Below are positions 54,775 through 62,211 of a stretch of 64,000 bases of DNA, one piece after another. How positions within the stretch are numbered: position 1 is the stretch's first letter; every line of letters begins with the position of its first letter. This stretch comes from Hyphomicrobium nitrativorans NL23 (GTDB taxonomy: Bacteria > Pseudomonadota > Alphaproteobacteria > Rhizobiales > Hyphomicrobiaceae): assembly GCF_000503895.1 (NCBI RefSeq), contig NC_022997.1, positions 2,979,821-3,043,820 of the forward strand, read 5' to 3'. The notes beneath the pieces are model-generated. The model searched no databases and had not been told where the DNA came from. It was given only the letters and a program-made list of their open reading frames with translations. The position numbers were made by a program, and so were the translations under genes.

Positions 54775-55069
54775 TGCTCCGGCCCTCTACTTCCTCGATG
54801 GCGTCGAGCCGCTCCTGCAACCGTTGCAATGCGACACCGGCGTCGATTTCGGCTTGGGTGTGCAAAGTCTGGCGGATGATCGACGTGCCCCACATGCGGG
54901 CTTTGAACTCCTCAGGGTCGATCTTTCCTGCGACCAGCATCCGGTAGACGCGGCATTGCTCATGGAGGAGGCCGGCGATGGTGTTGAGCGGCTTCCTGAT
55001 GATGGTCCGGCCCCGTTTTGACGGTGGGGGTATGGGTTTCCTCTTTCCGGGCTCGGTGCTCAATGTCAT
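54731..55069 (-). CDS. Prophage hypothetical protein, helical
   Basis: 112 residues, basic N-terminus (KPIPPPSKRGRTIIRKPLNT) then helices (AGLLHEQCRVYRMLVAGKID, EIDAGVALQRLQERLDAIEE). The arrangement resembles small proteins encoded next to phage packaging genes, but no terminase is seen and I do not assign one. It overlaps the upstream gene by 4 bp (ATGA), so it is translationally coupled. Confidence 0.6.
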   Translation of the reverse strand: MTLSTEPGKRKPIPPPSKRGRTIIRKPLNTIAGLLHEQCRVYRMLVAGKIDPEEFKARMWGTSIIRQTLHTQAEIDAGVALQRLQERLDAIEEVEGRSNGFSAYRRQALPAN

Positions 55070-55410
55070 CCCCTTTTTTGAATCCTACTCGATGGCGGCA
55101 TTCGGGTGCCGCCAGGCACCCCCCTGCATCGGCCGTCGATCGAGGACAGGAGGCTGGACAGCTCACCGGGCGAGAGCTTTGCGACGGCATGTAGACCGCT
55201 CGCAACTGCCCTCGCCCTTGGCCCTGGTGTATAGGCAAAGATCACATGCGGCTGCCGGGACTTGTTGCCTGGCTCTCGGTCATACGCTGCAACCGCGTCG
55301 GCTTCCGTCTCATCGCTATAGATCGGAACGTAGGTGACGGAGACGCCGCACGATTTTTCCAGGCGCGCAATCTCTCGCTCGATCCTGGCAATACGTGCTT
55401 CGCTGACCAT
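55066..55410 (-). CDS. Prophage hypothetical protein with coiled-coil start
   Basis: 114 residues. N-terminal heptad-like helix (EARIARIEREIARLEKSCGV), a beta segment (SVTYVPIYSDETEADAVAAY) and a C-terminal basic tail. The start overlaps the stop of the S74 gene (TGATG). No function recognised. Confidence 0.6.
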   Translation of the reverse strand: MVSEARIARIEREIARLEKSCGVSVTYVPIYSDETEADAVAAYDREPGNKSRQPHVIFAYTPGPRARAVASGLHAVAKLSPGELSSLLSSIDGRCRGVPGGTRMPPSSRIQKRG

Positions 55411-55616
55411 CAGAGTTTCCCGTAATCGACCATCTGAAAGCCGTGGTCGCCCGTTTGCACTGCCTCCGGCATGACCTGCTGCACCTCGTCGGCCATGACG
55501 CCCACGCGTCTCACCGTGGGCGGATCCCAGAGGTAGCGATAGAGCCAGATGCCAAAGCCGCGCGGGTCGGTCGCGATCTGGACCGGCCCCTCGGACGTCA
55601 CGGGCTTCCAGTTCAT
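55410..55616 (-). CDS. Stand-alone S74-like tail-fibre chaperone domain
   Basis: 68 residues. The segment GIWLYRYLWDPPTVRRVGVM followed by ADEVQQVMPEAVQTGDHGFQ and MVDYGKL matches the core of the peptidase S74 intramolecular chaperone domain found at the C-terminus of phage tail fibres and spikes. It lacks the N-terminal SDxRLKxDI segment with the catalytic Ser and any fibre shaft. ATG 55616 overlaps the upstream stop (ATGA). It may act in trans or be the remnant of a fibre gene. Confidence 0.65.
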   Translation of the reverse strand: MNWKPVTSEGPVQIATDPRGFGIWLYRYLWDPPTVRRVGVMADEVQQVMPEAVQTGDHGFQMVDYGKL

Positions 55617-56503
55617 CGGGAGCCTTGCCAAAGTTGCGGCGTCATGCGGAGGCAGGCTTGTGAGGCTTGGGCCATTCGCTGTGCGGCCCAGGGGCGGAAC
55701 TGTTCCGGTGGGATGCCGCTTGCCCTGGCCTCTTTCTCCAGCATCATGATCATCCCCCGCTCGGGATCAGATCGAAGCGTGCTCTCGAGCTCAACGAACT
55801 CGCGGATATAGTCGCTCAGGGAAATGCCACGCGCCCTGGCAGCCTGCATGAACGGCTTCAAGGGGGCGTGGTCTCTGAAAAATTCGTCCGCCTCCGCATC
55901 CCACTTCAGCGCCATGTAGCGCAGCACCGCCGGAATGGCGCTCCAATCAACGTCGGGAGTCAGCCAGAACGGCGCCGGAGCCTCGGCGGCCAACTGCATG
56001 CGCTGATCCTCCTTCGCCGCCTGGAACGCCTTTACGGCCGCTTTCCACTCCGCGCCTGTGGATCGGCTGGCGACACCTCTTTTCCGCTTGCGCGGCGCCG
56101 TATCGAGCCCTTCCTCCAAACTCTTCATGCCTGCGAGGATTTGATCGCAGCGGCGGCCGTACTGCTCCATGAATTCATCCAGTGGGGACTTGGCCGCGAT
56201 TGGCGTGGGCGCCTGAACTTTCTTCTCGGTGGTCATGGCTATGATCTCCTTGATGGTGCGGCCGGGCCGCGGCAGGAACGGATCACCGATCAGATGCGCA
56301 TGTTCATCGCATCCAAAATGTCTGAGAAGCGCTGCCGTCATACGGACGATGAGCTCAGGGCTGGCGACGGTGACTAGGCCAACGGATTTTCTGCCGTGCT
56401 CCGTGGGCGCGAAGACCTCCCACGATCCAACCGGTGGGCCGATAGGTGAAGGATCTACCCGCCATACGAATCCGATCCTGAGAACCTTAGTCACGCGGCC
56501 CAT
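55613..56503 (-). CDS. Prophage hypothetical protein with DP-x-x-G helical domain
   Basis: About 296 residues from ATG 56503. A first part (1-88) is compact (VWRVDPSPIGPPVGSWEVFA, LIVRMTAALLRHFGCDEHAH). A second part starts at an internal ATG (56239, MTTEKKVQAP) that has its own AGGAG site, so two products are possible. The C-terminal domain ARGISLSDYIREFVELESTL then RSDPERGMIMML is shared with the gene at 57230. A Lys/Arg-rich linker (TAPRKRKRGVAS) lies between. Probably structural or scaffold-like; function unknown. Confidence 0.55.
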   Translation of the reverse strand: MGRVTKVLRIGFVWRVDPSPIGPPVGSWEVFAPTEHGRKSVGLVTVASPELIVRMTAALLRHFGCDEHAHLIGDPFLPRPGRTIKEIIAMTTEKKVQAPTPIAAKSPLDEFMEQYGRRCDQILAGMKSLEEGLDTAPRKRKRGVASRSTGAEWKAAVKAFQAAKEDQRMQLAAEAPAPFWLTPDVDWSAIPAVLRYMALKWDAEADEFFRDHAPLKPFMQAARARGISLSDYIREFVELESTLRSDPERGMIMMLEKEARASGIPPEQFRPWAAQRMAQASQACLRMTPQLWQGSR

Positions 56504-56988
56504 TGGGTCAGCGTCTTTTCTGCAAGAGGTTGGCCTTCGTGATCCAACCCGCGAACAGGAGAGGTCGGAGAATAGACACCCTGGATGCGAGAGCTTCGGC
56601 AAGCCATGCGCAGTGCGGCTTCCTCTGTTGCGCCATACCCGAGCACGCGCGCCATGCCCCAATCTTCCACCTCATATTTTCCACCGCGCTCGACTACGCG
56701 CAGGTAGACGGGCTGGCCCCGGCCCTTGGCCGCTTCGTGGGCTACAATCGCAGCGTTGTACGTTTCGCTATCCACGTCGGTGAAAGACGGGTTGACGATA
56801 TCGCTGAACGTTAGCTGACCCCAACTCGCGTTAATTGAAGTGAGCACGTTGCTTCCGAGCAGAATGCCGACACCAGGCAGAAGCGCCAGATGGTGTACGG
56901 CGTCCTTGGGAGTTGCCCCCACCGCTTCCGCGTGCGGGAAAAGGTGCGCCGTCCACGAACCGTCGGTGTTCTCAAAAACTTTGATCAT
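56491..56988 (-). CDS. Prophage hypothetical protein
   Basis: 165 residues from ATG 56988 (MIKVFENTDGSWTAHLFPHA). It appears to contain two similar modules: a short N-terminal one that includes GATPKDAVHHLALLPGVG, and a C-terminal one, EVEDWGMARVLGYGATEEAA, followed by GLDHEGQPLAEKTLTQW. The latter resembles the 79-residue product of the gene just upstream (VVGTDHLGQPLAEMTVARRA). This suggests duplication within the operon. It overlaps the next gene by 13 bp. Unknown function. Confidence 0.55.
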   Translation of the reverse strand: MIKVFENTDGSWTAHLFPHAEAVGATPKDAVHHLALLPGVGILLGSNVLTSINASWGQLTFSDIVNPSFTDVDSETYNAAIVAHEAAKGRGQPVYLRVVERGGKYEVEDWGMARVLGYGATEEAALRMACRSSRIQGVYSPTSPVRGLDHEGQPLAEKTLTQWAA

Positions 56989-56990
56989 CC

Positions 56991-57230
56991 CTAGTCCATT
57001 CTGAAATGAAGCGCACGCCGCGCGACGGTCATTTCCGCGAGCGGCTGGCCCAAGTGATCGGTGCCGACGACTATGGCGCCGAGCGACAAGTTCCATTTGC
57101 TGTGCTGGAGAGCGGCGTCTTGAAGGGCGGCGTCGACCGTAAGGCCGCGGCCGAGCACACGCCGGAGGCCGTCTACAACCTCGATCATGCCGCCCTCTCG
57201 GCGCATCGTTACCGACACCGTCTCGATCAT
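56991..57230 (-). CDS. Small prophage protein related to its neighbour
   Basis: 79 residues. MRREGGMIEVVDGLRRVLGR and TVDAALQDAALQHSKW precede GTDHLGQPLAEMTVARR, which matches the C-terminal module of the next protein. The start is coupled to the stop of the 57230 gene. Unknown function. Confidence 0.55.
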   Translation of the reverse strand: MIETVSVTMRREGGMIEVVDGLRRVLGRGLTVDAALQDAALQHSKWNLSLGAIVVGTDHLGQPLAEMTVARRALHFRMD

Positions 57231-57994
57231 CAGATCCGGCCGCCCATCATCGCGTCGCGGACGTCTGCCTCAAGGTCGCTTTCGTACTTGTCGCTCAGGG
57301 ACAGGTACTCCCGGCGTTTTTGCGGTGTGTAATCGTCGTCGTTGGACCGGTGGAAGCCGCGCCCGGCACCTGATCTCGAGGCCGCCTTGGCGCGCGCCAC
57401 ATCGGCCTGCTCACGGGCGCGTTTTGCAGTTTCGTAGGCGTGACGCAGATCGACGACGGGATTTCCGGTGCGGGTGAAATCCTTGCTGAGCAGGATTCTC
57501 TCGATGTCGCCCGCCAAGGCGTCGAAGTCTGGAGCCTGCTGCCGGGCTTGCTCAACAAGGGCATGCGTGTTCACCAGGCCGCGGGCTTCATGGCTGGCGG
57601 CAAAACCACCGTCCGCGGTATTGGCATACGGGGTGAGCATCTGGATCATCTGCGCGGCGTTGAGCCCCAAGTTCGATCCGAGAGTGAGGAGGCCAGCACG
57701 CGGATCTTTGCGCAGCGTGTCTTCGAGATTCACATATGCGCGGACGGCCTGCGGGAGCGTTGTCCCGCTTTCCTTCGCGCGCGTCTTGTAACCCTCGAAC
57801 TCGTGTTCCTCGGCTTCCTTGTATCGAACTTCCTCAAACGCTCGCTTGGTCGAAGCGTCGAGATCATCCTCGTTCCAGCGCTTCCGCTCATCGAGCGTCA
57901 TCTCATTGTAGCGCTCACCCAACGTATCGTCAGGATGGCCGGAGGGCGCCGCGTATCCACTCTCGGCAGTGTCGTTGGCCTGGTCGCGTTCCAT
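57230..57994 (-). CDS. Prophage protein with DP-x-x-G helical domain
   Basis: 254 residues, highly charged and helical. Start ATG 57994 with GAGGGGA upstream. The middle part AKESGTTLPQAVRAYVNLED then TLRKDPRAGLLTLGSNLGLN matches the C-terminal domain of the protein at 55613, and such segments recur in phage proteins of unknown role. The charged ends and lack of membrane segments suggest a scaffold or internal virion protein; this is inference. Confidence 0.6.
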   Translation of the reverse strand: MERDQANDTAESGYAAPSGHPDDTLGERYNEMTLDERKRWNEDDLDASTKRAFEEVRYKEAEEHEFEGYKTRAKESGTTLPQAVRAYVNLEDTLRKDPRAGLLTLGSNLGLNAAQMIQMLTPYANTADGGFAASHEARGLVNTHALVEQARQQAPDFDALAGDIERILLSKDFTRTGNPVVDLRHAYETAKRAREQADVARAKAASRSGAGRGFHRSNDDDYTPQKRREYLSLSDKYESDLEADVRDAMMGGRI

Positions 57995-58005
57995 CGCGTG
58001 TCCCC

Positions 58006-58194
58006 TCAATTAAGCGTGCGTTGCTTCGCCAGTTCGTATGCCGCGCGCAGGTCGGCATCGTAGTCGTCGGATTGCGGGACATGACCGCGGTCAAAGAGAT
58101 CGCTGATAACGTCTTCGAGCATTCGGAACAGCGGAAGATCGCGGCGCGCGCGCAAAACCGCATCCTTCGCCCTCGAGAGTTCCTCGTCGGTCAT
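58006..58194 (-). CDS. Small prophage protein
   Basis: 62 residues, helical and acidic/basic mixed (MTDEELSRAKDAVLRARRDL, YDADLRAAYELAKQRTLN). The end resembles the DLRHAYETAKRAREQ segment of the next protein, so they may share a short domain. It overlaps the upstream gene by 4 bp (ATGA). Confidence 0.55.
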   Translation of the reverse strand: MTDEELSRAKDAVLRARRDLPLFRMLEDVISDLFDRGHVPQSDDYDADLRAAYELAKQRTLN

Positions 58195-58412
58195 GCCCTG
58201 CTCTCCACCCGACCCTTGGCGAGGAGCTGTCGCAGCCCGGCCAGCGTAGTGCCGTCCGAGCGCTCGCTCAGTTTGATGATAGGGATGCCATGCTGGATGA
58301 GGATGCCGCGTGCCGCGCGCAGATCACGCCGACACAATGCCTTTGCGACCATCCGCATCGGGATGAAGCGGAGATCGTCCGGAATATTTTCGACAGTCAT
58401 CATCAGCATCAC
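58191..58412 (-). CDS. Small prophage protein, possible DNA-binding
   Basis: Up to 73 residues. The region RFIPMRMVAKALCRRDLRAA then GILIQHGIPIIKLSERSDGT has the helix-turn-helix-plus-wing look of small excisionase-like proteins. No strong ribosome site is visible, and several in-frame ATGs (58412 to 58400) could serve as start. It is the first of the overlapping minus-strand cluster down to 54484. Confidence 0.5.
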   Translation of the reverse strand: MMLMMTVENIPDDLRFIPMRMVAKALCRRDLRAARGILIQHGIPIIKLSERSDGTTLAGLRQLLAKGRVESRA

Positions 58413-58632
58413 GCGCGGAAACCGCGCCCACTCGCCAAATGTTCGTGAGACGGCATTCTGTGGCGGGCTTTGATGGCTCCGCGGGAGATTGCCGGATCTT
58501 GGCGCAGGGGTTGATGCCTTGCTCGCCGCAGCGCGGGGACCGGGCTCCTTCTGATCGGAGCGCGATGCCGATGCGGCTGGACGCAGCTAAACACGTCTTT
58601 GTGCGAATAATCAAGGGGGAGCGATTCGGTCT
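58413..58632. other. Spacer inside the prophage
   Basis: 220 bp. Open frames here overlap but none has plausible protein composition. It may contain the promoter for the downstream small-gene cluster. Confidence 0.3.
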
Positions 58633-59394
58633 TCAGCCTTTGACGTGTGAGATCGAAAAGACGTGCTCTTCGCCAGCGAAGATGACGACGATCGAGTACG
58701 CGATCATTTCGTTGCCAGTCTTCTCCGGAGCGTCCAGGACGATGGAGCCCCCATACCACTCGCCCGGCATCACGGTGTTGTCCTTCAATATCGTCTGCTG
58801 CAGAGACATGAGATTGCTCTCGCCCTGAGCGCGTAGCGCTGCGAAGTCCGCCGTGGTCTCAGCGTTCGCTGCTTGCTGGGCAATCTGTGCTCGCAGAGGA
58901 TCGTAGGTTGTCGACGAATATGTCCCGTAGGCTGTTCCATAACCCGGTCTATAAGCGTTGAAAGATCCAGTCGTGTTTACGTAGCCAGCGTTGGCCGCCG
59001 ACATCGCGCGACCAGCTCCAGCCAGGGCGGCACCGACGGCTGCCATCGCCTGTCGAGTCTGCTCCTCCTGGACAAGTTCGTCGTAACGATAGACGCGTAC
59101 CGCGGCCGATTTGCCGGCGAGGGTTTGGCTCGCAGATATGGAGGCCTCGAATAGAGTTTCTGGCGACTGCCCCTGGTTGCGGACAACAAGAGTAAACGCT
59201 GGCCGAGCACCGCTCTTAACCAGCCGATTGTTGGGACGCAGCATCACCAAGTGCTTCTTGTGGGAGATAAGCGCAGGGATACCGTCTCGGACAATCGCCT
59301 GCTGATCCGGCGCAGCGGTCAAAAGTATCTGTTCCGACGAAGCGCAACCGGCCAAAACGCAGCACAGCAACGCGAGCAGCAATTTCTCGCGCAT
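58633..59394 (-). CDS. Prophage-encoded lipoprotein
   Basis: 253 residues. Signal peptide with lipobox (LLLALLCCVLAGCASS, Cys 17). The mature part has an N-terminal alpha/beta region (HLVMLRPNNRLVKSGARPAF), a helix (EEQTRQAMAAVGAALAGAGR), a Tyr/Gly/Ser/Thr-rich stretch (YRPGYGTAYGTYSSTTYDP) and a C-terminal beta region. Bacterial in style; it may be a lysogenic-conversion (moron) gene acting in the host envelope. No family recognised. Confidence 0.65.
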   Translation of the reverse strand: MREKLLLALLCCVLAGCASSEQILLTAAPDQQAIVRDGIPALISHKKHLVMLRPNNRLVKSGARPAFTLVVRNQGQSPETLFEASISASQTLAGKSAAVRVYRYDELVQEEQTRQAMAAVGAALAGAGRAMSAANAGYVNTTGSFNAYRPGYGTAYGTYSSTTYDPLRAQIAQQAANAETTADFAALRAQGESNLMSLQQTILKDNTVMPGEWYGGSIVLDAPEKTGNEMIAYSIVVIFAGEEHVFSISHVKG

Positions 59395-59520
59395 AATCCT
59401 CTCCCCGCGTCAATGAAAGGCAGCCTACTGCCTAACTGGGCCCTCGCGCAAAAGCGAAGTGTCGGGAACTGGTCGAGGACATGGGATTTTGTTCGTCCCG
59501 TGACGTTAGTGCATCATGCG

Positions 59521-59754
59521 TCAGGAGCGCTGTCGCTTCGACCTTCTACCGTTCTGCACGGTCTCAGCGACTAAACCTTGCTTATATAGCCTTCTAAGCG
59601 CCTCAGGGCGCGAGGGAATGTCTTCCTGTCGACGCCGCCACTCGTCAATTTCTTCAAGCTCTGGCTCATGAAGCCGGATGCCGATGAGCGTGCCCGTTCC
59701 CGTTGTCTTGGGACGGCCGCGAGATTTCTTGTTATCACGAATTGACGATGTCAT
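59521..59754 (-). CDS. Ribbon-helix-helix type DNA-binding protein
   Basis: 77 residues. A basic N-terminus (DNKKSRGRPKTTG) leads to a strand TLIGIRLHEPELEEIDEWRR and helices (SRPEALRRLYKQGLV) characteristic of the CopG/RHH superfamily. The start at 59754 is chosen by that fold, though no strong ribosome site is seen; a longer frame is open upstream. It is divergent from the gene at 59851 and could repress the divergent promoters. Confidence 0.65.
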   Translation of the reverse strand: MTSSIRDNKKSRGRPKTTGTGTLIGIRLHEPELEEIDEWRRRQEDIPSRPEALRRLYKQGLVAETVQNGRRSKRQRS

Positions 59755-59850
59755 GAAATGAGGATAGTTGTAAGTGCGCTTGGAAAGCAAGCAGGCCTCG
59801 CAGGTGTTCCACCACCGACGAGGCCCTAACCCGCGACAATGGAGGTCCCA

Positions 59851-60339
59851 ATGTCGAAGGCTATTCACGCCCTTACCACGTCCGACGGACATGCGCCTAC
59901 GCGCCGTAACGTCCTAACGACAGCCGCCGCCGCTCTCGCGGCTCTTCCTGCCGCGAGCGCGCCGTTACAAGCTGGCGCACAGTGCCCGACGGCCGCCTTC
60001 TCGATGGAGTATCAGTCGTACGTCGCCGCACGCATCGCCTACTGTTCTATCTTTGAGATCGATGACAGTGGATACGATGAATCTGCTTTTGAAGCGCATG
60101 AGCAGCACATCGACAAACTTGGGGACGAGTGCTGCAGGGCAGCCGAGCGTGTTGTGCACCGCACCCCCCGCTCTTGGGATGACGTTGCGGAGGCGGCACA
60201 CGTGGTCTTTTCTGAGCTTTGGGACTGTAAGACATACGAAAAACACTCATCCTGCCACAAGCTTGAAGTTGGTTTGTTCCGGGCGATCCTTGCCTTGAAA
60301 CCCTTCCCCGATGATCGATTGGTCCTCTTATCCGGCTGA
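59851..60339 (+). CDS. Prophage protein with twin-arginine-like signal
   Basis: 162 residues. The N-terminus has TRRNVLTTAAAALAALPAAS, a twin-arginine followed by a hydrophobic core, then LQAGAQ as a possible cleavage site. The rest is helical and cysteine-containing (DECCRAAERVVHRT, DCKTYEKHSSCHKLEVG). Short proteins of this layout are frequent on rhizobial mobile DNA but have no known function. ATG 59851 follows GGAGG. Plus strand, opposite to most of the prophage. Confidence 0.6.
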   Translation: MSKAIHALTTSDGHAPTRRNVLTTAAAALAALPAASAPLQAGAQCPTAAFSMEYQSYVAARIAYCSIFEIDDSGYDESAFEAHEQHIDKLGDECCRAAERVVHRTPRSWDDVAEAAHVVFSELWDCKTYEKHSSCHKLEVGLFRAILALKPFPDDRLVLLSG

Positions 60340-60458
60340 CGACAACAGACGGAGGGAGGGTCGATAAAAGATCCTTCAACCTCAAAGCCGACTGGATGCC
60401 CTTGCTGGCATCCAGCTTCGCGGACAAGATGGAGCGTCGATAGTGGAGTGTCTGCCCG

Positions 60459-60881
60459 ATGCCGCGCCACGGTCCCGATCCGCTCCGAAGCTCCCAAGAG
60501 ATCCTACGAGACCTAGTGCGCGCGCTCGCTATTCAGGCGGCCCGCGAAGATGACGAGGCCGAGCGGGCAAGGCTCGCCGCGAGTAAATCGCCGCCGCTCG
60601 CGCAACCGGTTAAGCCGGATCCCGACGAGCCACTCCTGGTAACGCTGAACCGTGCCGCCACCTTGCTCGGGGTGTGCCGGCAAACTCTCTATCGCATGAG
60701 TTCGGCCGGAGAGATCACGTTTCGGAAAATCCGCGGACGGACGCTGGTGCCCATGGCTGAGGTGAGACGACTTGTAGGTGAAGCCGCCACTAAGGCGGGA
60801 CCGGCGGAAGAGCCAAAGCTTGCAGATCCGCCGAAACGCAGACCGAAGAAAGTGAAGCTCATTCCACGAGGTCAGCGATGA
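60459..60881 (+). CDS. Excisionase-type helix-turn-helix protein
   Basis: 140 residues. After a charged N-terminal helical part, the segment LNRAATLLGVCRQTLYRMSS then AGEITFRKIRGRTLVPMAEV is the winged helix-turn-helix (HTH_17/MerR-like) of excisionases and small phage regulators. The C-terminus is Lys/Arg/Pro-rich (KRRPKKVKLIPRGQR). The stop overlaps the next gene (ATGA). Probable regulator of lysogeny or excision. Confidence 0.75.
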   Translation: MPRHGPDPLRSSQEILRDLVRALAIQAAREDDEAERARLAASKSPPLAQPVKPDPDEPLLVTLNRAATLLGVCRQTLYRMSSAGEITFRKIRGRTLVPMAEVRRLVGEAATKAGPAEEPKLADPPKRRPKKVKLIPRGQR

Positions 60882-61090
60882 ACCTGGACCAGTTCAAGCA
60901 TGATCTCCGCGAGGCGCTCCGCGAGGAGGCGGAGAAGATCACCGCACGTGGCGACGATCAGGCGCGTGTCGACCTGATTGCTCTGCTCGAGGGGGCGAAG
61001 TGCTGTCTTGCCGAAAAGTGCGGGATGGGGCGCGTAACTGTGAACAATACCTACTTCAAGCGCGGCTGGGAAATCGCTTCCCGTTTCTAG
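60878..61090 (+). CDS. Small prophage protein
   Basis: 70 residues, helical, with DQARVDLIALLEGAKCCLAE and a C-terminal FKRGWEIASRF. Coupled to the helix-turn-helix gene by a 4-bp overlap. Its end overlaps the convergent gene at 61087 by 4 bp. Function unknown. Confidence 0.6.
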   Translation: MNLDQFKHDLREALREEAEKITARGDDQARVDLIALLEGAKCCLAEKCGMGRVTVNNTYFKRGWEIASRF

Positions 61091-62202
61091 TCCTCACCGA
61101 AAAGCCGCTTCCAGAGGCCCTGATACTGTTCCTGCCAGTGTTTGGCTTGGGACTCCGCACGCTCGAGCTGCCGCCTGAGCTCCATCACCTCTTTCCCGCT
61201 TCGGTATGCACCGCCTTCCGCGCGACGCCACAGCTCTCGGAGGCTTTCCAACCGCTGCCCTGCCTCATCCACTTTCCGCGCGGCTCCCTCGATCGCAGCC
61301 GCGTCCTGCGCTGAGAGTTGCTTGCCTCTGGCATACGCCTCGCCCATGATCCGGCGAAGATCCTCCGTGGCCGAGTGGCGAGTGTGGCCCCATGGCGCCG
61401 GAGGCATCTGACCGCCGCCCTGGAAAAACTCCCGGACCAGACGTTCCTGTTCCGCCTTCGTCGGAAGCCCCTGCCGGCCAGGGATGGCCTGGGTGTAGGG
61501 ATTGTCCTGGAGGAACCTCAGCGCTTCCTCCTGCTGCCGCGAAGACGTGACCGGAACGGACGTCGGGGATTGCGGCCGGCCTACACGGGCAGTCTCGATC
61601 TCTTTTGTCAGCCAGTCTTTGGTTTCACGAAGATGCTGGACCTGTGTTTCAATGGGCGCTGACGGATCGTGTGTCGGCCGTGCTTTGCCGCCCATGCTAG
61701 CGAAGCGCTCCATGAGGGAATCGACTTCGGACTTAAGCGCCGGCAGCGCTTCCTCGGCGGCCTTGCGACCACCCCGGAATCCGGGAATCAAGCTGAAAGC
61801 TGCGAGGGCAGCGTCCGACGGCGCGCCGCTCTGAACGGCATTCGAAACGTCGTCAAAAGGCGTGAGCAAATTCACCACGCCGCCCACTCCGTCACCAATC
61901 CGTTCTGCCGTGCTTGGTGGAATTCCGAGGGCCTCCGCCCCTTGCCTAGCGTGGAACCCCGCGCTTTCGGACGGAGACGGGTTGTAGGACCGCAACTCCG
62001 CAGGCGGGGGAGCATCGCCGGGGCGAGGTGTGGTCGGGTCGAATGCGCCGCTCTGGTTCCCCATCAACGCGAGCGCGACAGGGTCACGTGTGGGCTGCTG
62101 CACTCGGGGGCCCGCGAAAAGCGCCCGGGCCACGGGATCGTCCGGTGCCGCGTCATCGATCAGCGCGGCTTCGATCTCGGCATCAATCTCGCGAAGGTCC
62201 AT
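61087..62202 (-). CDS. Putative prophage virion protein, coiled coil
   Basis: 371 residues. The N-terminus has two copies of a short motif, DPVARALFAGP and DPVALALMG (about 21-48), also present at the end of the upstream protein. A Pro-rich region follows, then a hydrophobic Gly-rich part (GDGVGGVVNLLTPFDDVSNA) and a C-terminal coiled coil (VDEAGQRLESLRELWRRAEG, LRRQLERAESQAKHWQEQYQ). It starts 9 bp after the large gene. Likely an internal virion or ejection protein; inference from context. Confidence 0.55.
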   Translation of the reverse strand: MDLREIDAEIEAALIDDAAPDDPVARALFAGPRVQQPTRDPVALALMGNQSGAFDPTTPRPGDAPPPAELRSYNPSPSESAGFHARQGAEALGIPPSTAERIGDGVGGVVNLLTPFDDVSNAVQSGAPSDAALAAFSLIPGFRGGRKAAEEALPALKSEVDSLMERFASMGGKARPTHDPSAPIETQVQHLRETKDWLTKEIETARVGRPQSPTSVPVTSSRQQEEALRFLQDNPYTQAIPGRQGLPTKAEQERLVREFFQGGGQMPPAPWGHTRHSATEDLRRIMGEAYARGKQLSAQDAAAIEGAARKVDEAGQRLESLRELWRRAEGGAYRSGKEVMELRRQLERAESQAKHWQEQYQGLWKRLFGED

Positions 62203-62211
62203 AGTCGTTCC

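Noticed and set aside
54731-55069. Small terminase subunit
   Set aside because: Only a general helical resemblance; no large terminase adjacent, so a specific call is not supported.
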